A stretch of DNA of 33,903 bases from CAKUFA01 sp963656345 (GCA_963656345.1 CAVKHY010000013.1:1-33903), one strand, 5' to 3'; numbered from the stretch's first letter, positions 7,421 to 16,441 are shown. The notes: generated from the letters alone by a model not told the origin. Program-made: numbers and translations.

Positions 7421-8869
7421 ATGGCAAAGGAAAAGAAGCAGGAATTTGTCACCCACATTACCCCCCGCAGCGAGGATTTCTCCCAGTGGTACACGGACGT
7501 GATTCTGCAGACGGAGCTGTGCGACTACGCCCCCGTTCGCGGCTGCATGATCGTTCGCCCTTACGGCTACGCCATTTGGGAGCAGATTCAGCAGGCCATG
7601 GACAGCCGCTTTAAGGCTACCGGCCATCAAAATGTCTATTTCCCCATGCTGATTCCCGAAAGTCTGCTGCTGAAGGAAGCGGAGCACGTGGAAGGCTTTG
7701 CTCCCGAGGTGGCGTGGGTCACCCAGGGCGGCACGGAAAAGCTGCAGGAGCGGCTGGCCATCCGCCCCACCAGCGAAACCATTTTCTGCACCATGTACGC
7801 CAAGTGGGTGCAGACCTGGCGTGATCTGCCCCTGAAGTACAACCAGTGGTGCTCCGTCATGCGGTGGGAAAAGGCTACCCGTCCTTTCCTGCGCACCAGC
7901 GAGTTCCTCTGGCAGGAAGGCCACACCATCCACGCTACCCCCGAAGAGGCTCAGGAAGAAACTCTGGCCATGCTGGAAGTGTACCGGGAAGTGGCGGAGG
8001 ATGTGCTGGCAGTGCCTGTCTATGTCGGCCAAAAGAGTGAAAAGGAAAAGTTCGCCGGCGCACGGGCTACCTATTCCATGGAAGCCATGATGCACGACGG
8101 CAAGGCCCTGCAGGCCGGCACCAGCCACAACTTCGGCACTAACTTCTCCGAAGCTTACGGCATCCAGTTCCAGAACAAGGAAGGCAAGCTGACCTATGCC
8201 CAGGAAACCAGCTGGGGCAGCAGCACCCGGCTCATCGGCGCCATCATCATGACCCACGGCGACGACCGGGGTCTGCGCCTGCCGCCCCGCATTGCGCCCA
8301 TTCAGGTGGTCATCCTGCCCATTGCCGCCCACAAGCCCGGCGTGAACGAGGCCTGTGAAAAGCTGGAGAAGGAACTGAAGGATGCAGGCTTCCGGGTCAA
8401 GCTGGACGACCGGGATACGGTGTCCGCCGGCTTCAAGTTCAACGACTGGGAGCTGAAGGGCGTGCCTGTCCGGCTGGAAGTGGGCCCCCGGGATCTGGAG
8501 AACGGCGTTGTTACCGTGTTCCGCCGGGATACCTGTGAAAAGTTCACCATGGCGCTGGACGGCATTACCGGCGAAATGCAGCAGCTGTTGGACAGCATTC
8601 AGCAGGAGCTGTACAACCAGGCCAAGACTTTCCGTGATGCCCACACCCGTCCCGTTAAGACCATGGAAGAGCTGGGCGAGGCGGTGCAGGAAGGCTTCGC
8701 CAAGGCAGCATGGTGCGGCGACCGGGAATGCGAGGACAAGATCAAGGATCAGTTCAACGCATCCAGCCGGAACATGCCCTTTGACCAGAATGATGAAGGC
8801 TGCGGCGACACCTGCGTATGCTGCGGCAAGAAGCGGAAGCACATCATGTACTTCGCAAAGGCCTATTAA
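7421..8869 (+). CDS. proS: Proline-tRNA ligase, short (ProS type 3) form
   Basis: A 482-residue class II aminoacyl-tRNA synthetase that charges tRNA-Pro. It has motif 2 (RWEKATRPFLRTSEFLWQEGH) and motif 3 (RLIGAIIMTHGDDRGLRLPP), no inserted editing domain, and the C-terminal Cys-rich zinc segment (CGDRECED ... CGDTCVCCGKK) that ends in YFAKAY. These mark the archaeal/eukaryote-like type 3 enzyme found in many Firmicutes and Bacteroidetes, instead of the roughly 570-residue bacterial type with an editing domain. AAGGAGG stands 8 bases or so before ATG 7421. The T-box leader upstream gives tRNA-Pro-dependent control. A tRNA-Pro gene lies about 2.8 kb downstream at 11640. Confidence 0.97.
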   Translation: MAKEKKQEFVTHITPRSEDFSQWYTDVILQTELCDYAPVRGCMIVRPYGYAIWEQIQQAMDSRFKATGHQNVYFPMLIPESLLLKEAEHVEGFAPEVAWVTQGGTEKLQERLAIRPTSETIFCTMYAKWVQTWRDLPLKYNQWCSVMRWEKATRPFLRTSEFLWQEGHTIHATPEEAQEETLAMLEVYREVAEDVLAVPVYVGQKSEKEKFAGARATYSMEAMMHDGKALQAGTSHNFGTNFSEAYGIQFQNKEGKLTYAQETSWGSSTRLIGAIIMTHGDDRGLRLPPRIAPIQVVILPIAAHKPGVNEACEKLEKELKDAGFRVKLDDRDTVSAGFKFNDWELKGVPVRLEVGPRDLENGVVTVFRRDTCEKFTMALDGITGEMQQLLDSIQQELYNQAKTFRDAHTRPVKTMEELGEAVQEGFAKAAWCGDRECEDKIKDQFNASSRNMPFDQNDEGCGDTCVCCGKKRKHIMYFAKAY

Positions 8870-8871
8870 GG

Positions 8872-8896
8872 GGGGCTTCGCCCCGTTTAACGCCCC
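8872..8896. repeat. Second copy of the GGGGCTTCGCCCC repeat
   Basis: GGGGC-TTC-GCCCC (8872-8884) followed by GTTTAACGCCCC repeats the module at 3476-3501 with a single base missing. It begins three bases after the proS stop codon. Confidence 0.6.
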
Positions 8897-8909
8897 GTTT
8901 ATTCCCTGC

Positions 8910-8938
8910 GGCAGCATCGCCCCTGCGGTGCTGCCTTT
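8910..8938 (+). terminator. Hairpin after proS
   Basis: GGCAGCA (8910-8916) pairs with TGCTGCC (8929-8935), followed by only three T. It is a weak terminator or a processing stem, so some readthrough into the next genes is likely. I see no separate promoter before the TSCPD gene. Confidence 0.5.
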
Positions 8939-9013
8939 CCCATGTATAGGAAGGAATTCACCCCGGCTATGTCGAATGACTCAAGGTGTACCAATAAGAA
9001 AGGAAGCAAAAGC

Positions 9014-9253
9014 ATGTTTACGTATAAGACGCATGGCACCTGCTCCACCCAGATTGATCTGGAAATCAAGAACGGCGTCATTACCTACTGCAAGTTCACC
9101 AAGGGCTGCAAGGGCAACACGGAAGGCCTTGCCCGCATGGTGGTGGGTCAGAAGGCGGAGGATGTGGCCGCTCGGCTGGAAGGCGTGCCCTGCCGCGGCG
9201 ATACCTCCTGCCCGGATCAGCTGTCCAGGGCCATCCGTGCCTATCACGACTGA
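9014..9253 (+). CDS. TSCPD-domain small protein (TIGR03905-like)
   Basis: A 79-residue cytoplasmic protein. The ending carries the family name motif TSCPD (64-68), and cysteines lie at 10, 26, 32, 60 and 66, with the motif GCKGNTEG around Cys32. The TSCPD fold also forms the tail of B12-dependent ribonucleotide reductases, where its cysteines are thought to bind metal or help re-reduce the enzyme. Stand-alone versions such as this one have no settled function. ATG 9014 is preceded by AAAGGA; an in-frame ATG at 8942 lies within the post-proS hairpin zone and would add 24 residues with no family match. The DEAD-box gene follows after 27 bases, so the two are likely cotranscribed. Confidence 0.8.
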   Translation: MFTYKTHGTCSTQIDLEIKNGVITYCKFTKGCKGNTEGLARMVVGQKAEDVAARLEGVPCRGDTSCPDQLSRAIRAYHD

Positions 9254-9280
9254 TCAAAGCCGACTGAAAGGAGTTTCCCC

Positions 9281-10468
9281 TTGGCTGAAGAAACAATATC
9301 CATCCCTTCATCCTTTGATGAAATGGATTTAAGCAGCGAAGTGCTGCATGCGGTGAAGGATATGGGCTTCACCACCCCCTCAACGGTTCAGGCCAAAACC
9401 ATCCCCCTGATGATGGCCTGGGCAGACATTAACGCCATTGCCCCCACCGGCACCGGCAAGACCTGCGCCTTCGGCATTCCCCTGCTGGAGTACATTTCCC
9501 TGAAGGACAGCCGGGTGCAGGCCGTGGTGCTGGCACCCACCCGGGAATTGGCGCTGCAGATCGGGGACGAACTGACCCGGCTGGCCAAGTACATTCAGGG
9601 TGCGAAGATTGCCGTGCTCTATGGCGGTCAGCCCATTGTGAAGCAGCTGAACGCCATCAAGCGCAAGCCCCAAATCGTGGTCGCCACCCCCGGCCGCCTG
9701 CTGGATCACATGTCCCGGGGCACCCTGCGGCTGGACGCCGTGCACACCATGGTGCTGGACGAAGCGGACGAAATGCTGAACATGGGCTTCGTGAAGGACG
9801 TAACCAAAATTATCGAATCCACCCCCAGCGACCGGCAGCTGGTGCTCTTCTCCGCCACCACCAATCAGGATGTGCTGACCATCGCATGGAAGTATCAGCA
9901 TGATCCGGTGGAAATCACCGTGGAAGCCACCAAGGCTGATCGTCCCCAAATCGCCCAGTATGTCATTGCCACCGAACCTAACAAGAAGATCGACCACCTG
10001 CTGTACCTGCTGGATGCGGATGTATACGGCCGGATGATGATCTTCTGCAACACCAAATTCATGACGGACAAGCTGACCAGCCGGCTGAAGAAGGAAGGCT
10101 ACCAGGCGGAATGCATCCACGGGGACATTAAGCAGAGCCAGCGGAATGTGGTGATGAACGACTTCCGCCGGGGTAAGTTCCCCATCCTGATTGCAACGGA
10201 CGTAGCCGCCCGGGGCATTGACGTGGATGATGTGGAGGCCGTCATCAACTTTGACCTGCCCACGGAAAACGAATACTATCTCCACCGCATTGGACGCACG
10301 GGACGTGCCCACAAGCACGGCGTCAGCTTCTCCCTGGTCACTTTCCAGGAAAGCGTGCGCATGGACGAAATCCTGCGGTACATGATTGCCAAGCCCCTTC
10401 CCCTGCACTTCAACGAAGCCGAAGTGCTGTGCAAGGAAGACGGGGAGCCCTTTTTCGACAAGGTGTAA
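9281..10468 (+). CDS. DEAD-box ATP-dependent RNA helicase
   Basis: A 395-residue RNA helicase with every core motif: the Q motif region (GFTTPSTVQ, 29-37), Walker A (APTGTGKT, 54-61), PTREL, TPGR, DEAD (160-163), SAT, ATDVAARGID and HRIGRTGR. There is almost no C-terminal extension, so it lacks the RNA-binding tail that directs DbpA or CshA to their targets; it is a minimal core type that probably works in RNA unwinding or ribosome assembly. The start is TTG 9281, supported by AAAGGAG 7 bases upstream (9267-9273) and by the absence of any nearby ATG in frame. It is tightly spaced after the TSCPD gene. Confidence 0.95.
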   Translation: MAEETISIPSSFDEMDLSSEVLHAVKDMGFTTPSTVQAKTIPLMMAWADINAIAPTGTGKTCAFGIPLLEYISLKDSRVQAVVLAPTRELALQIGDELTRLAKYIQGAKIAVLYGGQPIVKQLNAIKRKPQIVVATPGRLLDHMSRGTLRLDAVHTMVLDEADEMLNMGFVKDVTKIIESTPSDRQLVLFSATTNQDVLTIAWKYQHDPVEITVEATKADRPQIAQYVIATEPNKKIDHLLYLLDADVYGRMMIFCNTKFMTDKLTSRLKKEGYQAECIHGDIKQSQRNVVMNDFRRGKFPILIATDVAARGIDVDDVEAVINFDLPTENEYYLHRIGRTGRAHKHGVSFSLVTFQESVRMDEILRYMIAKPLPLHFNEAEVLCKEDGEPFFDKV

Positions 10469-10474
10469 ATCTGC

Positions 10475-10498
10475 CCTGCCGGTCATCGTGCCGGCGGG
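10475..10498 (+). terminator. Hairpin between helicase and glycosidase genes
   Basis: CCTGCCGG (10475-10482) pairs with CCGGCGGG (10491-10498) around an 8-base loop, with one G:U pair. There is no T run, so it is probably a pausing or processing hairpin and not a firm stop. Confidence 0.4.
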
Positions 10499-10529
10499 AC
10501 ATTTCCGTGATGAAGATCCGGAGGACAAT

Positions 10530-11420
10530 ATGCGAAAGCTCCTATCCCTGCTGCTTGCGCTGACCCTGCTGCTGCCTGTCTTCTCCCTGGCGGAGGATGA
10601 GGAAGTCATTGAAGACGTGCAGCTTTATGATCCCCTGCCGGTGGAAGATGCTGCCGCCCCCTATGCGCCCCATCAGGAGGATTACCTGCCGGACAACGGG
10701 GGCTATCACGACGATTCTCTGGACATCACCGTGGAAACCTTCTACCGGGAGGACACCCTGGTGTGGGCAGTGCGTGTGAAGCTGTCGGACGCCAGCCAGT
10801 TCCGCACAGGACTGGCAGGCAAGTATCCCTCCAAGAAGGTGCAGCGGGTCAGTGAAATGGCCAAGCGGTACAATGCGGTGCTGGCCATTAACGGGGACTA
10901 TTTCAGCCACCACAGCCAGGGCATTGTGGTGCGCAACGGGCAGCTGCTCCGCAACCGTCCCCATAAGGGGCGGGATACCCTGATTGTGGATGACCAGGGA
11001 GACTTCACCATCATTCAGCAGACCACCAAGAAGAAATGGGAGGCCTATGAAGGCACGGTGATGCATGCCTTCTGCTTCGGCCCCGGCCTGGTGGTGAACG
11101 GGGAAGTGCTGTCCAGCCTGAAGGATGTGACCATCGACCTGGCCAAGGGCAAGAAGACCCAGCGCATTGCCATTGGACAGGTGGGCAAACTGGAGTACCT
11201 GATCCTTGCCTGCGAAGGTCCGGAACAGAAGGGCAGCAAGGGCATGACTATTCTGGAGTTTGCCCAACTGTGCAAGGACATGGGCTGTGTCAACGCTTAC
11301 AACCTGGATGGCGGCTCCTCCACCTCCATTGTGCTGAACGATGCAAAGATCAACGGTCTGTCCTCCGGGAAGATTCGTTCCGTAGGCGACTGCATTTACT
11401 TTGCCACCCTGGTGCCGTAA
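10530..11420 (+). CDS. Exported phosphodiester glycosidase-family (NAGPA/DUF2233) protein
   Basis: A 296-residue protein with a signal peptide (MRKLLSLLLALTLLLPVFSLAE) and the NAGPA domain. Signatures are AINGDYF in the middle and AYNLDGGSSTSIVLN near the C-terminus, the latter holding the Asp-Gly-Gly loop of the family. Family members remove terminal sugars from phosphodiester links; in bacteria they act outside the cytoplasm, presumably on wall polymers or exopolysaccharide. Residues 23-60 are acidic and Pro-rich and probably form a linker. ATG 10530 follows GGAGG at 10520-10524. It sits 61 bases after the helicase gene and may share its transcript. The true substrate is unknown. Confidence 0.85.
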   Translation: MRKLLSLLLALTLLLPVFSLAEDEEVIEDVQLYDPLPVEDAAAPYAPHQEDYLPDNGGYHDDSLDITVETFYREDTLVWAVRVKLSDASQFRTGLAGKYPSKKVQRVSEMAKRYNAVLAINGDYFSHHSQGIVVRNGQLLRNRPHKGRDTLIVDDQGDFTIIQQTTKKKWEAYEGTVMHAFCFGPGLVVNGEVLSSLKDVTIDLAKGKKTQRIAIGQVGKLEYLILACEGPEQKGSKGMTILEFAQLCKDMGCVNAYNLDGGSSTSIVLNDAKINGLSSGKIRSVGDCIYFATLVP

Positions 11421-11509
11421 GCAGAGACGCCGGGGCGGAGACGTCTTCCTCGGCAGGATGGCTCCATGTCCGCTTCCAATATTTTGTAAAAAAATTATTG
11501 CTTCAGGGC

Positions 11510-11538
11510 TGGACAAAAGCCGGCGCTTCTGTTATAAT
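11510..11538 (+). promoter_or_regulatory. Promoter of the tRNA pair
   Basis: TGGACA (11510-11515), a 17-base spacer and a perfect TATAAT (11533-11538). The start site would be about 10 bases before tRNA-Thr. It lies close to the consensus, as expected for a stable-RNA promoter. Confidence 0.8.
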
Positions 11539-11554
11539 AGAGTGCGCTGGATAT

Positions 11555-11630
11555 GCCGATATAGCTCAGTTGGTAGAGCGGCTGATTCGTAATCAGCAGG
11601 TCATGGGTCCGAGTCCCATTATCGGCTCCA
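11555..11630 (+). tRNA. tRNA-Thr (anticodon CGU)
   Basis: A complete 76-base cloverleaf: acceptor GCCGATA/TATCGGC, D arm GCTC/GAGC, anticodon stem GCTGA/TCAGC with loop TTCGTAA (anticodon CGT, decoding ACG), and T arm ATGGG/CCCAT. The 3' CCA is encoded (TCCA, 11627-11630). Confidence 0.95.
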
Positions 11631-11639
11631 GTTTTTTAT

Positions 11640-11713
11640 CGAGGTGTAGCGCAGTTTGGTAGCGCGTTTGGTTCGGGACCAAAAGGCCGCGGGTTCGAAT
11701 CCCGCCACTTCGA
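11640..11713 (+). tRNA. tRNA-Pro (anticodon CGG)
   Basis: A complete cloverleaf of 74 bases: acceptor CGAGGTG/CACTTCG (one G:U), D arm GCGC/GCGC, anticodon stem TTTGG/CCAAA with loop TTCGGGA (anticodon CGG, decoding CCG), and T arm GCGGG/CCCGC with TTCGAAT. The discriminator is A; CCA is not encoded, in contrast to its neighbour 9 bases upstream. Confidence 0.95.
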
Positions 11714-11717
11714 CACG

Positions 11718-11757
11718 AAAGCCGGGATGCCCTGTTGGGTACCCGGTTTGTTTTTTT
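11718..11757 (+). terminator. Terminator of the tRNA transcript
   Basis: CCGGG (11722-11726) pairs with CCCGG (11742-11746), with an inner CCC/GGG stem, and is followed by seven T (11751-11757). Confidence 0.8.
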
Positions 11758-11831
11758 CAATTGGCGCATTTTCTTCTTTGCATCATGCACTTGCGGTTTT
11801 CTTCACAAGACCAAAAATGGAGGGCTTGCCC

Positions 11832-14800
11832 ATGCTCAAACCCGGCCTGTATGAAAAGCTCATCAACACCGAAACAGCCCAAGCCCTTGCCGATGTGCCG
11901 GAAGCACGCAAGGCCTCCGCACCGGTGGATGCTGTCGAAGCACCTGCCGTTCTTTCTGCCTATGTAGCCGAAGCCTTGCGCAAAAGGCTGGAAGATATGA
12001 GCGACAGCGCACCTGAAAAGCAGGTTTCCTTGGTGAACAACATCATTTCCCTGCTTGGGCAAAAAGAACAGCAGGTAGAAGAACCTGCTGCCCAATTAAC
12101 CGCCCTGCTGGGAGAGAAGAGCCTCTTCGCTGCCGCCGGAAAATCCATCAAGGATCTGCCCCGGCCGGAAACGTCCATTGCCATGAGCAGCCTATTTACC
12201 GGTGCCAGGCATGAACCGGCTATGTTTGCCGAATTGAAGAAGGAAATCGTTTCTTCTGACAGGATTGACATGCTGGTGTCTTTTATCAAGTGGAGCGGCT
12301 TGCGATTGATTTTGGAGGAGCTGACCGACTTCACCCAACGTGGGGGTAGGCTGCGCATCATCACCACCAGCTACATGGGCGCTACCGAAGTAAAAGCTGT
12401 TGAGGCATTGAGCCAGCTGCCCAATACGGAAATTCGTGTCAGCTACGATACCAAGCGTACCCGGCTCCATGCCAAAACCTATGTGTTCTATCGGGACACC
12501 GGCTTTACCACGGCTTACATCGGTTCTTCCAACCTATCCAACGCCGCCATTTCCAGCGGCATGGAATGGAATGTGAAGGTTACGGCCAAGGATCAGCCGG
12601 ACGTGCTCCGCAAGGTGATGGCCACCTTTGATGCCTACTGGAATGCCGAGGAATTTGAAGCATACACGGATGCCAGCCACGATCGACTTCGTCAAGCCCT
12701 AAAAGCGGAGCAAACCCATGGCGAGCCCCTGCAATACCTGTTTGACATTCGTCCCTATCCCTATCAGCAGGAAATTCTTGATCGCCTCCGGGCAGAGCGG
12801 GAAGTCCGGGGACACTATCGCAACCTGGTGGTGGCGGCTACAGGCACCGGCAAAACGGTGATTGCCGCACTGGACTATCGAGGCTTTGTGCGTTCCCGCC
12901 CCGGACAGGCGAATCGATTGCTCTTTCTGGCCCATCGTGAGGAAATCCTGAAGCAAAGCCTGATGACCTTCCGAGGCGTGCTCAGGGATGCCAATTTCGG
13001 CGCCTTATGGGCGGGCAATTATCAGCCTGACTGTTTGGATCATGTATTTCTTTCTGTGCAAACCATGAATACCCGAAAGCTGTGGGAGCAGCTGCCTCCG
13101 GATTATTATGATTACATCGTCGTGGATGAAACCCATCATGCCGCCGCCGACAGCTATGATCGGGCGCTTAACGCTTTCAAACCCCGCATTTTGCTGGGTT
13201 TGACCGCCACCCCGGAGCGAATGGACGGCAGAAGCATCCTGGACTATTTCGACCACCACATTGCCGCCGAGATTCGCTTGCCGGAAGCCATTGATCGGAA
13301 ACTGCTGTGTCCCTTCCAGTACTTTGGCGTATCAGATACCATCGACCTGGACGACTTGCACTGGGTTCGCGGCGGCTATGACCGGAAGGAATTGACCAAC
13401 CTGTATGCCCTTTCCGGTGCCATTGCCGGCAAGCGTGCTGACCATGTGCTGCAGCAGGTAGACAAATACACAGCTGACATGGATCAACTGAAAGCCCTTG
13501 GCTTCTGTGTGTCTGTGGAACACGCCTGGTTCATGGCCAAGCACTTCACCGATGCCGGCGTTCCCGCCATATCGCTGGACGGCAATTCCTCCGACGAAGA
13601 ACGGAATCAGGCGAAAAGCCGCCTTGTTAGCGGTGACATCAAAGTCATTTTTGTGGTAGACCTGTACAATGAAGGCGTGGATATTCCCGAGGTCAATACC
13701 ATCCTGTTCCTGCGACCGACAGAGTCCCTCACCATCTTCCTGCAGCAGCTTGGCCGTGGCCTGCGCCTATGTGAAGGTAAGGACTGCTTGACAGTGCTGG
13801 ACTTTATCGGTGCTGCCAACCGAAAGTACAACTTTGAGCAGAAGTTCGCCGCTCTGTTGACGGACGACCATTCTAGTGTAGAACGTGAGGTCAAGCGAGG
13901 TTTCCTAGCCGTACCGAAAGGATGCTATATCCAGCTGGAAAAGAAAGCCCAGAAGATCATTCTGGACAACATTCGTGCCAGCTATGGCGTACGTCGGGGG
14001 CTTGTCAGCAAAATTGCTTCCTTCACCGAGGATACCGGCATGGCCTGCACCCTGGCGAACTTTCTGCAATACCACAGCATGGATGCACGAAGCCTGTACA
14101 AGTGGGACAGCTTCGCCCAACTCTGCGCTGAGGCAAATGTCCGAGATGCCTTTGACGAGCCCGCCAAAACCGTTGTCACCAAGGCGCTCATTCGTATAGC
14201 GGCCATGGATTCACGCCGGTGGATCGCCTTTTTGATGCAAGTGCTGCCAGAGCTGAACAACCTCGATTTCAGCACGCTTTCCGAAGAACAGCGGCTCATG
14301 CTTTCCATGTTCCATGCCACCCTTTGGGGAACAGCCATTGAGCATTTTGATGAGGAGGTTTTCCTAGCCCACATGCTGGACTTGATCAACAGCCCCGTTA
14401 TGATGGAGGAGCTTTTACAGCTGCTGCAATACCGCTATGACAACATTGATTTCATCGATACGCCCAGCAGCTTACCCTATGCGTGTCCCTTGGACGTGCA
14501 CTGCACCTACAGCCGTGATCAGCTGCTGTGCGCCTTGGGCTTCAATGCCTTCAATTCCGTGCGGGAAGGGGTCAAGTACCTGGAAGACCGAAAGACAGAC
14601 CTGTTCTTCATCACCCTGAACAAGAGTGACAAGGATTACTCGCCCACCACCATGTACAATGACTATGCCGTGACGCCTACCGTTTTCCATTGGCAAAGCC
14701 AAAGCACCACGGCGCCGGAGAGTGTCACCGGTCAACGATATATTCACCACAGGGAAACCGGCCACCATATCCTCCTGTTCGTTCGCTCTGCCAAGAAGGA

Positions 14801-14945
14801 CAACTGGGGCACGGCTCCCTACACCTTCCTTGGGGAAGCTCAATACATGCGGCATGAAGGCAGTCGCCCCATGAATATGTGGTGGCAGCTGGAGCATCCC
14901 ATTCCGGCAAAGTATATCCGGAAGGTGCAGCAGGTAATGGGGTAA
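11832..14945 (+). CDS. PLD-like nuclease / superfamily 2 helicase / DUF3427 protein
   Basis: A 1037-residue protein; GGAGGG 7 bases upstream fixes ATG 11832. After about 100 variable residues comes a PLD-like nuclease domain with one HxK motif (His213, Lys215 in RLHAKTYV) and GSSNLSNAA after it. A superfamily 2 helicase follows: Walker A with K341, DETHH at 432-436, GLTATPER, and motif VI in QQLGRGLRL, then DFIGAANRKYNFE. The C-terminal part (YSRDQLLCALGFN ... HHRETGHHILLFVRS ... near the end) is the DUF3427 region. With only one HKD motif the nuclease would need to dimerise. Proteins of this layout are often annotated next to restriction and other phage-defence genes, as I recall; here none is present. 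It stands alone, straight after a tRNA pair, between two strong terminators. Confidence 0.85.
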   Translation: MLKPGLYEKLINTETAQALADVPEARKASAPVDAVEAPAVLSAYVAEALRKRLEDMSDSAPEKQVSLVNNIISLLGQKEQQVEEPAAQLTALLGEKSLFAAAGKSIKDLPRPETSIAMSSLFTGARHEPAMFAELKKEIVSSDRIDMLVSFIKWSGLRLILEELTDFTQRGGRLRIITTSYMGATEVKAVEALSQLPNTEIRVSYDTKRTRLHAKTYVFYRDTGFTTAYIGSSNLSNAAISSGMEWNVKVTAKDQPDVLRKVMATFDAYWNAEEFEAYTDASHDRLRQALKAEQTHGEPLQYLFDIRPYPYQQEILDRLRAEREVRGHYRNLVVAATGTGKTVIAALDYRGFVRSRPGQANRLLFLAHREEILKQSLMTFRGVLRDANFGALWAGNYQPDCLDHVFLSVQTMNTRKLWEQLPPDYYDYIVVDETHHAAADSYDRALNAFKPRILLGLTATPERMDGRSILDYFDHHIAAEIRLPEAIDRKLLCPFQYFGVSDTIDLDDLHWVRGGYDRKELTNLYALSGAIAGKRADHVLQQVDKYTADMDQLKALGFCVSVEHAWFMAKHFTDAGVPAISLDGNSSDEERNQAKSRLVSGDIKVIFVVDLYNEGVDIPEVNTILFLRPTESLTIFLQQLGRGLRLCEGKDCLTVLDFIGAANRKYNFEQKFAALLTDDHSSVEREVKRGFLAVPKGCYIQLEKKAQKIILDNIRASYGVRRGLVSKIASFTEDTGMACTLANFLQYHSMDARSLYKWDSFAQLCAEANVRDAFDEPAKTVVTKALIRIAAMDSRRWIAFLMQVLPELNNLDFSTLSEEQRLMLSMFHATLWGTAIEHFDEEVFLAHMLDLINSPVMMEELLQLLQYRYDNIDFIDTPSSLPYACPLDVHCTYSRDQLLCALGFNAFNSVREGVKYLEDRKTDLFFITLNKSDKDYSPTTMYNDYAVTPTVFHWQSQSTTAPESVTGQRYIHHRETGHHILLFVRSAKKDNWGTAPYTFLGEAQYMRHEGSRPMNMWWQLEHPIPAKYIRKVQQVMG

Positions 14946-14968
14946 GCGCTCCACCAGTGAAATAAAAG

Positions 14969-15016
14969 AAAGCACCAGCCCTTTGCGATTCATCAACGCA
15001 GAAGGTTGGTGCTTTT
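14969..15016. terminator. Two-way terminator hairpin
   Basis: A 12-bp stem with one G:U (14969-14980 with 15004-15015) followed by T on the plus strand and by CTTTTATT on the minus strand. It separates the convergent PLD-helicase gene and the ABC permease operon. Confidence 0.8.
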
Positions 15017-15031
15017 CCTTGTCTCGTTCGC

Positions 15032-16423
15032 TTATTTCATCGCCGCCTTGGACATGCCGGTCATGATGTACTTTTGCAGCACGAGGAAGAGGAACACAAT
15101 GGGGATGATGGCCATCACAGCGCCGGCCATGATCTCATTGTAGTTGGACACTTCCTGCCCGGCGAAGGTGTTCTTCAGCTGCTGCACGCCGACGGCGATG
15201 GTGCGGCTGGCTTCCGTTTTTGTGACCATCTTGGGCCAGAAGTAGCTGTTCCAGCCGTCGATGAAGGAAATGATGCTGACGGTGATCAGTGTAGGCTTGC
15301 ACATGGGGCACAGCACATGCACAATGGTGCCGATGCGCCCCATGCCGTCAATCTTCCCGGCTTCGATATAGCTGTTGTCCACCGCCATGAAGTTTTGCCG
15401 AAGCATGAAGATGAAGTAGGCGCTGACCAGGTTGGGCAGAATCACGCCCATCCAGGTGTCAATGGAATTCAGCCGGGAAATCAGCACATAGATGGGCACA
15501 AAGGTGACCTGAATGGGCACCATCAGCGCTCCCAGCACCAGCATGAACATCACGTTCCGCCCCTTGAATTCCCCCTTGGAAAATCCGTAGGCCGCCAGGA
15601 TGCCCATCACCAGCTGCCCCATCATGATGAAGAAGGTGGTCACCAGGGTGTTCAGCAGGTAGCGGAAGAAGGGGGCACGGTTCAGCACGTTGGGATAATT
15701 TTCCCACACAAAGTTGGCAGGCCACAGGGTGGGCACGGTCTGCAGCAGCTCCGTACTGGTCTTGAAGGAAGAAATGATCATCCAGTAAATGGGGAACAGC
15801 ATCAGCAGGGTGATCAATACGGCAGCGGTATACTGCCCGGCTTTCCGATATACCTTGTGGGACAGGCGCAGGCTGTCATCCGCCCGAACGATGGGGGAAA
15901 TGAACGCCATGTACAGGATGGCAATCACCGCCATGCCCAGGAAAACCAACGCCGCCACACCAAAGGATGCATAGCTGCCGGAGAGCATGTTCAGATCCTG
16001 CTTGAAATTGTATTCCACGAAGTCAGGCAGTTTCCGTGCCTCCTCCAGGGTGGTGGGCACTTCGCCGTCCCCTGCGGCAAGGGATGCATGGTAATGCAGG
16101 GTGGATTGATAGCTGGCTGCGCCGATACCCCACAGAATGCCCAGCACCAGTGCCAGCACCAGCATGGCAATCACGATATCAAAGAAGCCGCTTTGCCGCA
16201 TGGCCAGCAGGGTACCCCGGGGGGCTTTCCCCTGATGAATGGCACGGATGCCGTCCCGCCACATGAGGGGTGCAGCAAGCAGCATCAGGGCGCATCCGCC
16301 GGCTCCCAGGGCAACGGTCAAGGCCTTTGCCGCCCCAAGGGGAAAGGAAATGAATGCCCCCAGCAGGAGGACAGCCCCCAGCAGCACCATGGTTATTCCG
16401 AATTTCTTCATTGTGCTTATCAC
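15032..16423 (-). CDS. Sugar ABC permease, MalG-type, with N-terminal extension
   Basis: A 463-residue permease, far longer than the usual 275-300. GTG 16423 lies 8 bases after GGAGG; the ATG at 16411 is too far away (20 bases). The MalG-like core begins near residue 190 and contains the ATPase-docking EAA loop (EAGKIDGMGRIG) and the ending GMSKAAMK. The extra 190 residues form helices at about 8-30, 34-54 and 83-104, a loop of about 45 residues outside the membrane (105-150), and a fourth helix at 153-175. It follows the other permease after 18 bases and closes the operon. The sugar carried is unknown, and no ATPase gene is in the window. Confidence 0.85.
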   Translation of the reverse strand: MISTMKKFGITMVLLGAVLLLGAFISFPLGAAKALTVALGAGGCALMLLAAPLMWRDGIRAIHQGKAPRGTLLAMRQSGFFDIVIAMLVLALVLGILWGIGAASYQSTLHYHASLAAGDGEVPTTLEEARKLPDFVEYNFKQDLNMLSGSYASFGVAALVFLGMAVIAILYMAFISPIVRADDSLRLSHKVYRKAGQYTAAVLITLLMLFPIYWMIISSFKTSTELLQTVPTLWPANFVWENYPNVLNRAPFFRYLLNTLVTTFFIMMGQLVMGILAAYGFSKGEFKGRNVMFMLVLGALMVPIQVTFVPIYVLISRLNSIDTWMGVILPNLVSAYFIFMLRQNFMAVDNSYIEAGKIDGMGRIGTIVHVLCPMCKPTLITVSIISFIDGWNSYFWPKMVTKTEASRTIAVGVQQLKNTFAGQEVSNYNEIMAGAVMAIIPIVFLFLVLQKYIMTGMSKAAMK

Positions 16424-16441
16424 AGGCCACGCCTCCTTTCT

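Noticed and set aside
11640..15032. Integrative element with att sites around the PLD-helicase
   Set aside because: I found no second copy of the tRNA-Pro 3' end near 14945 and no integrase, so only insertion next to a tRNA, not a defined element, can be suggested.
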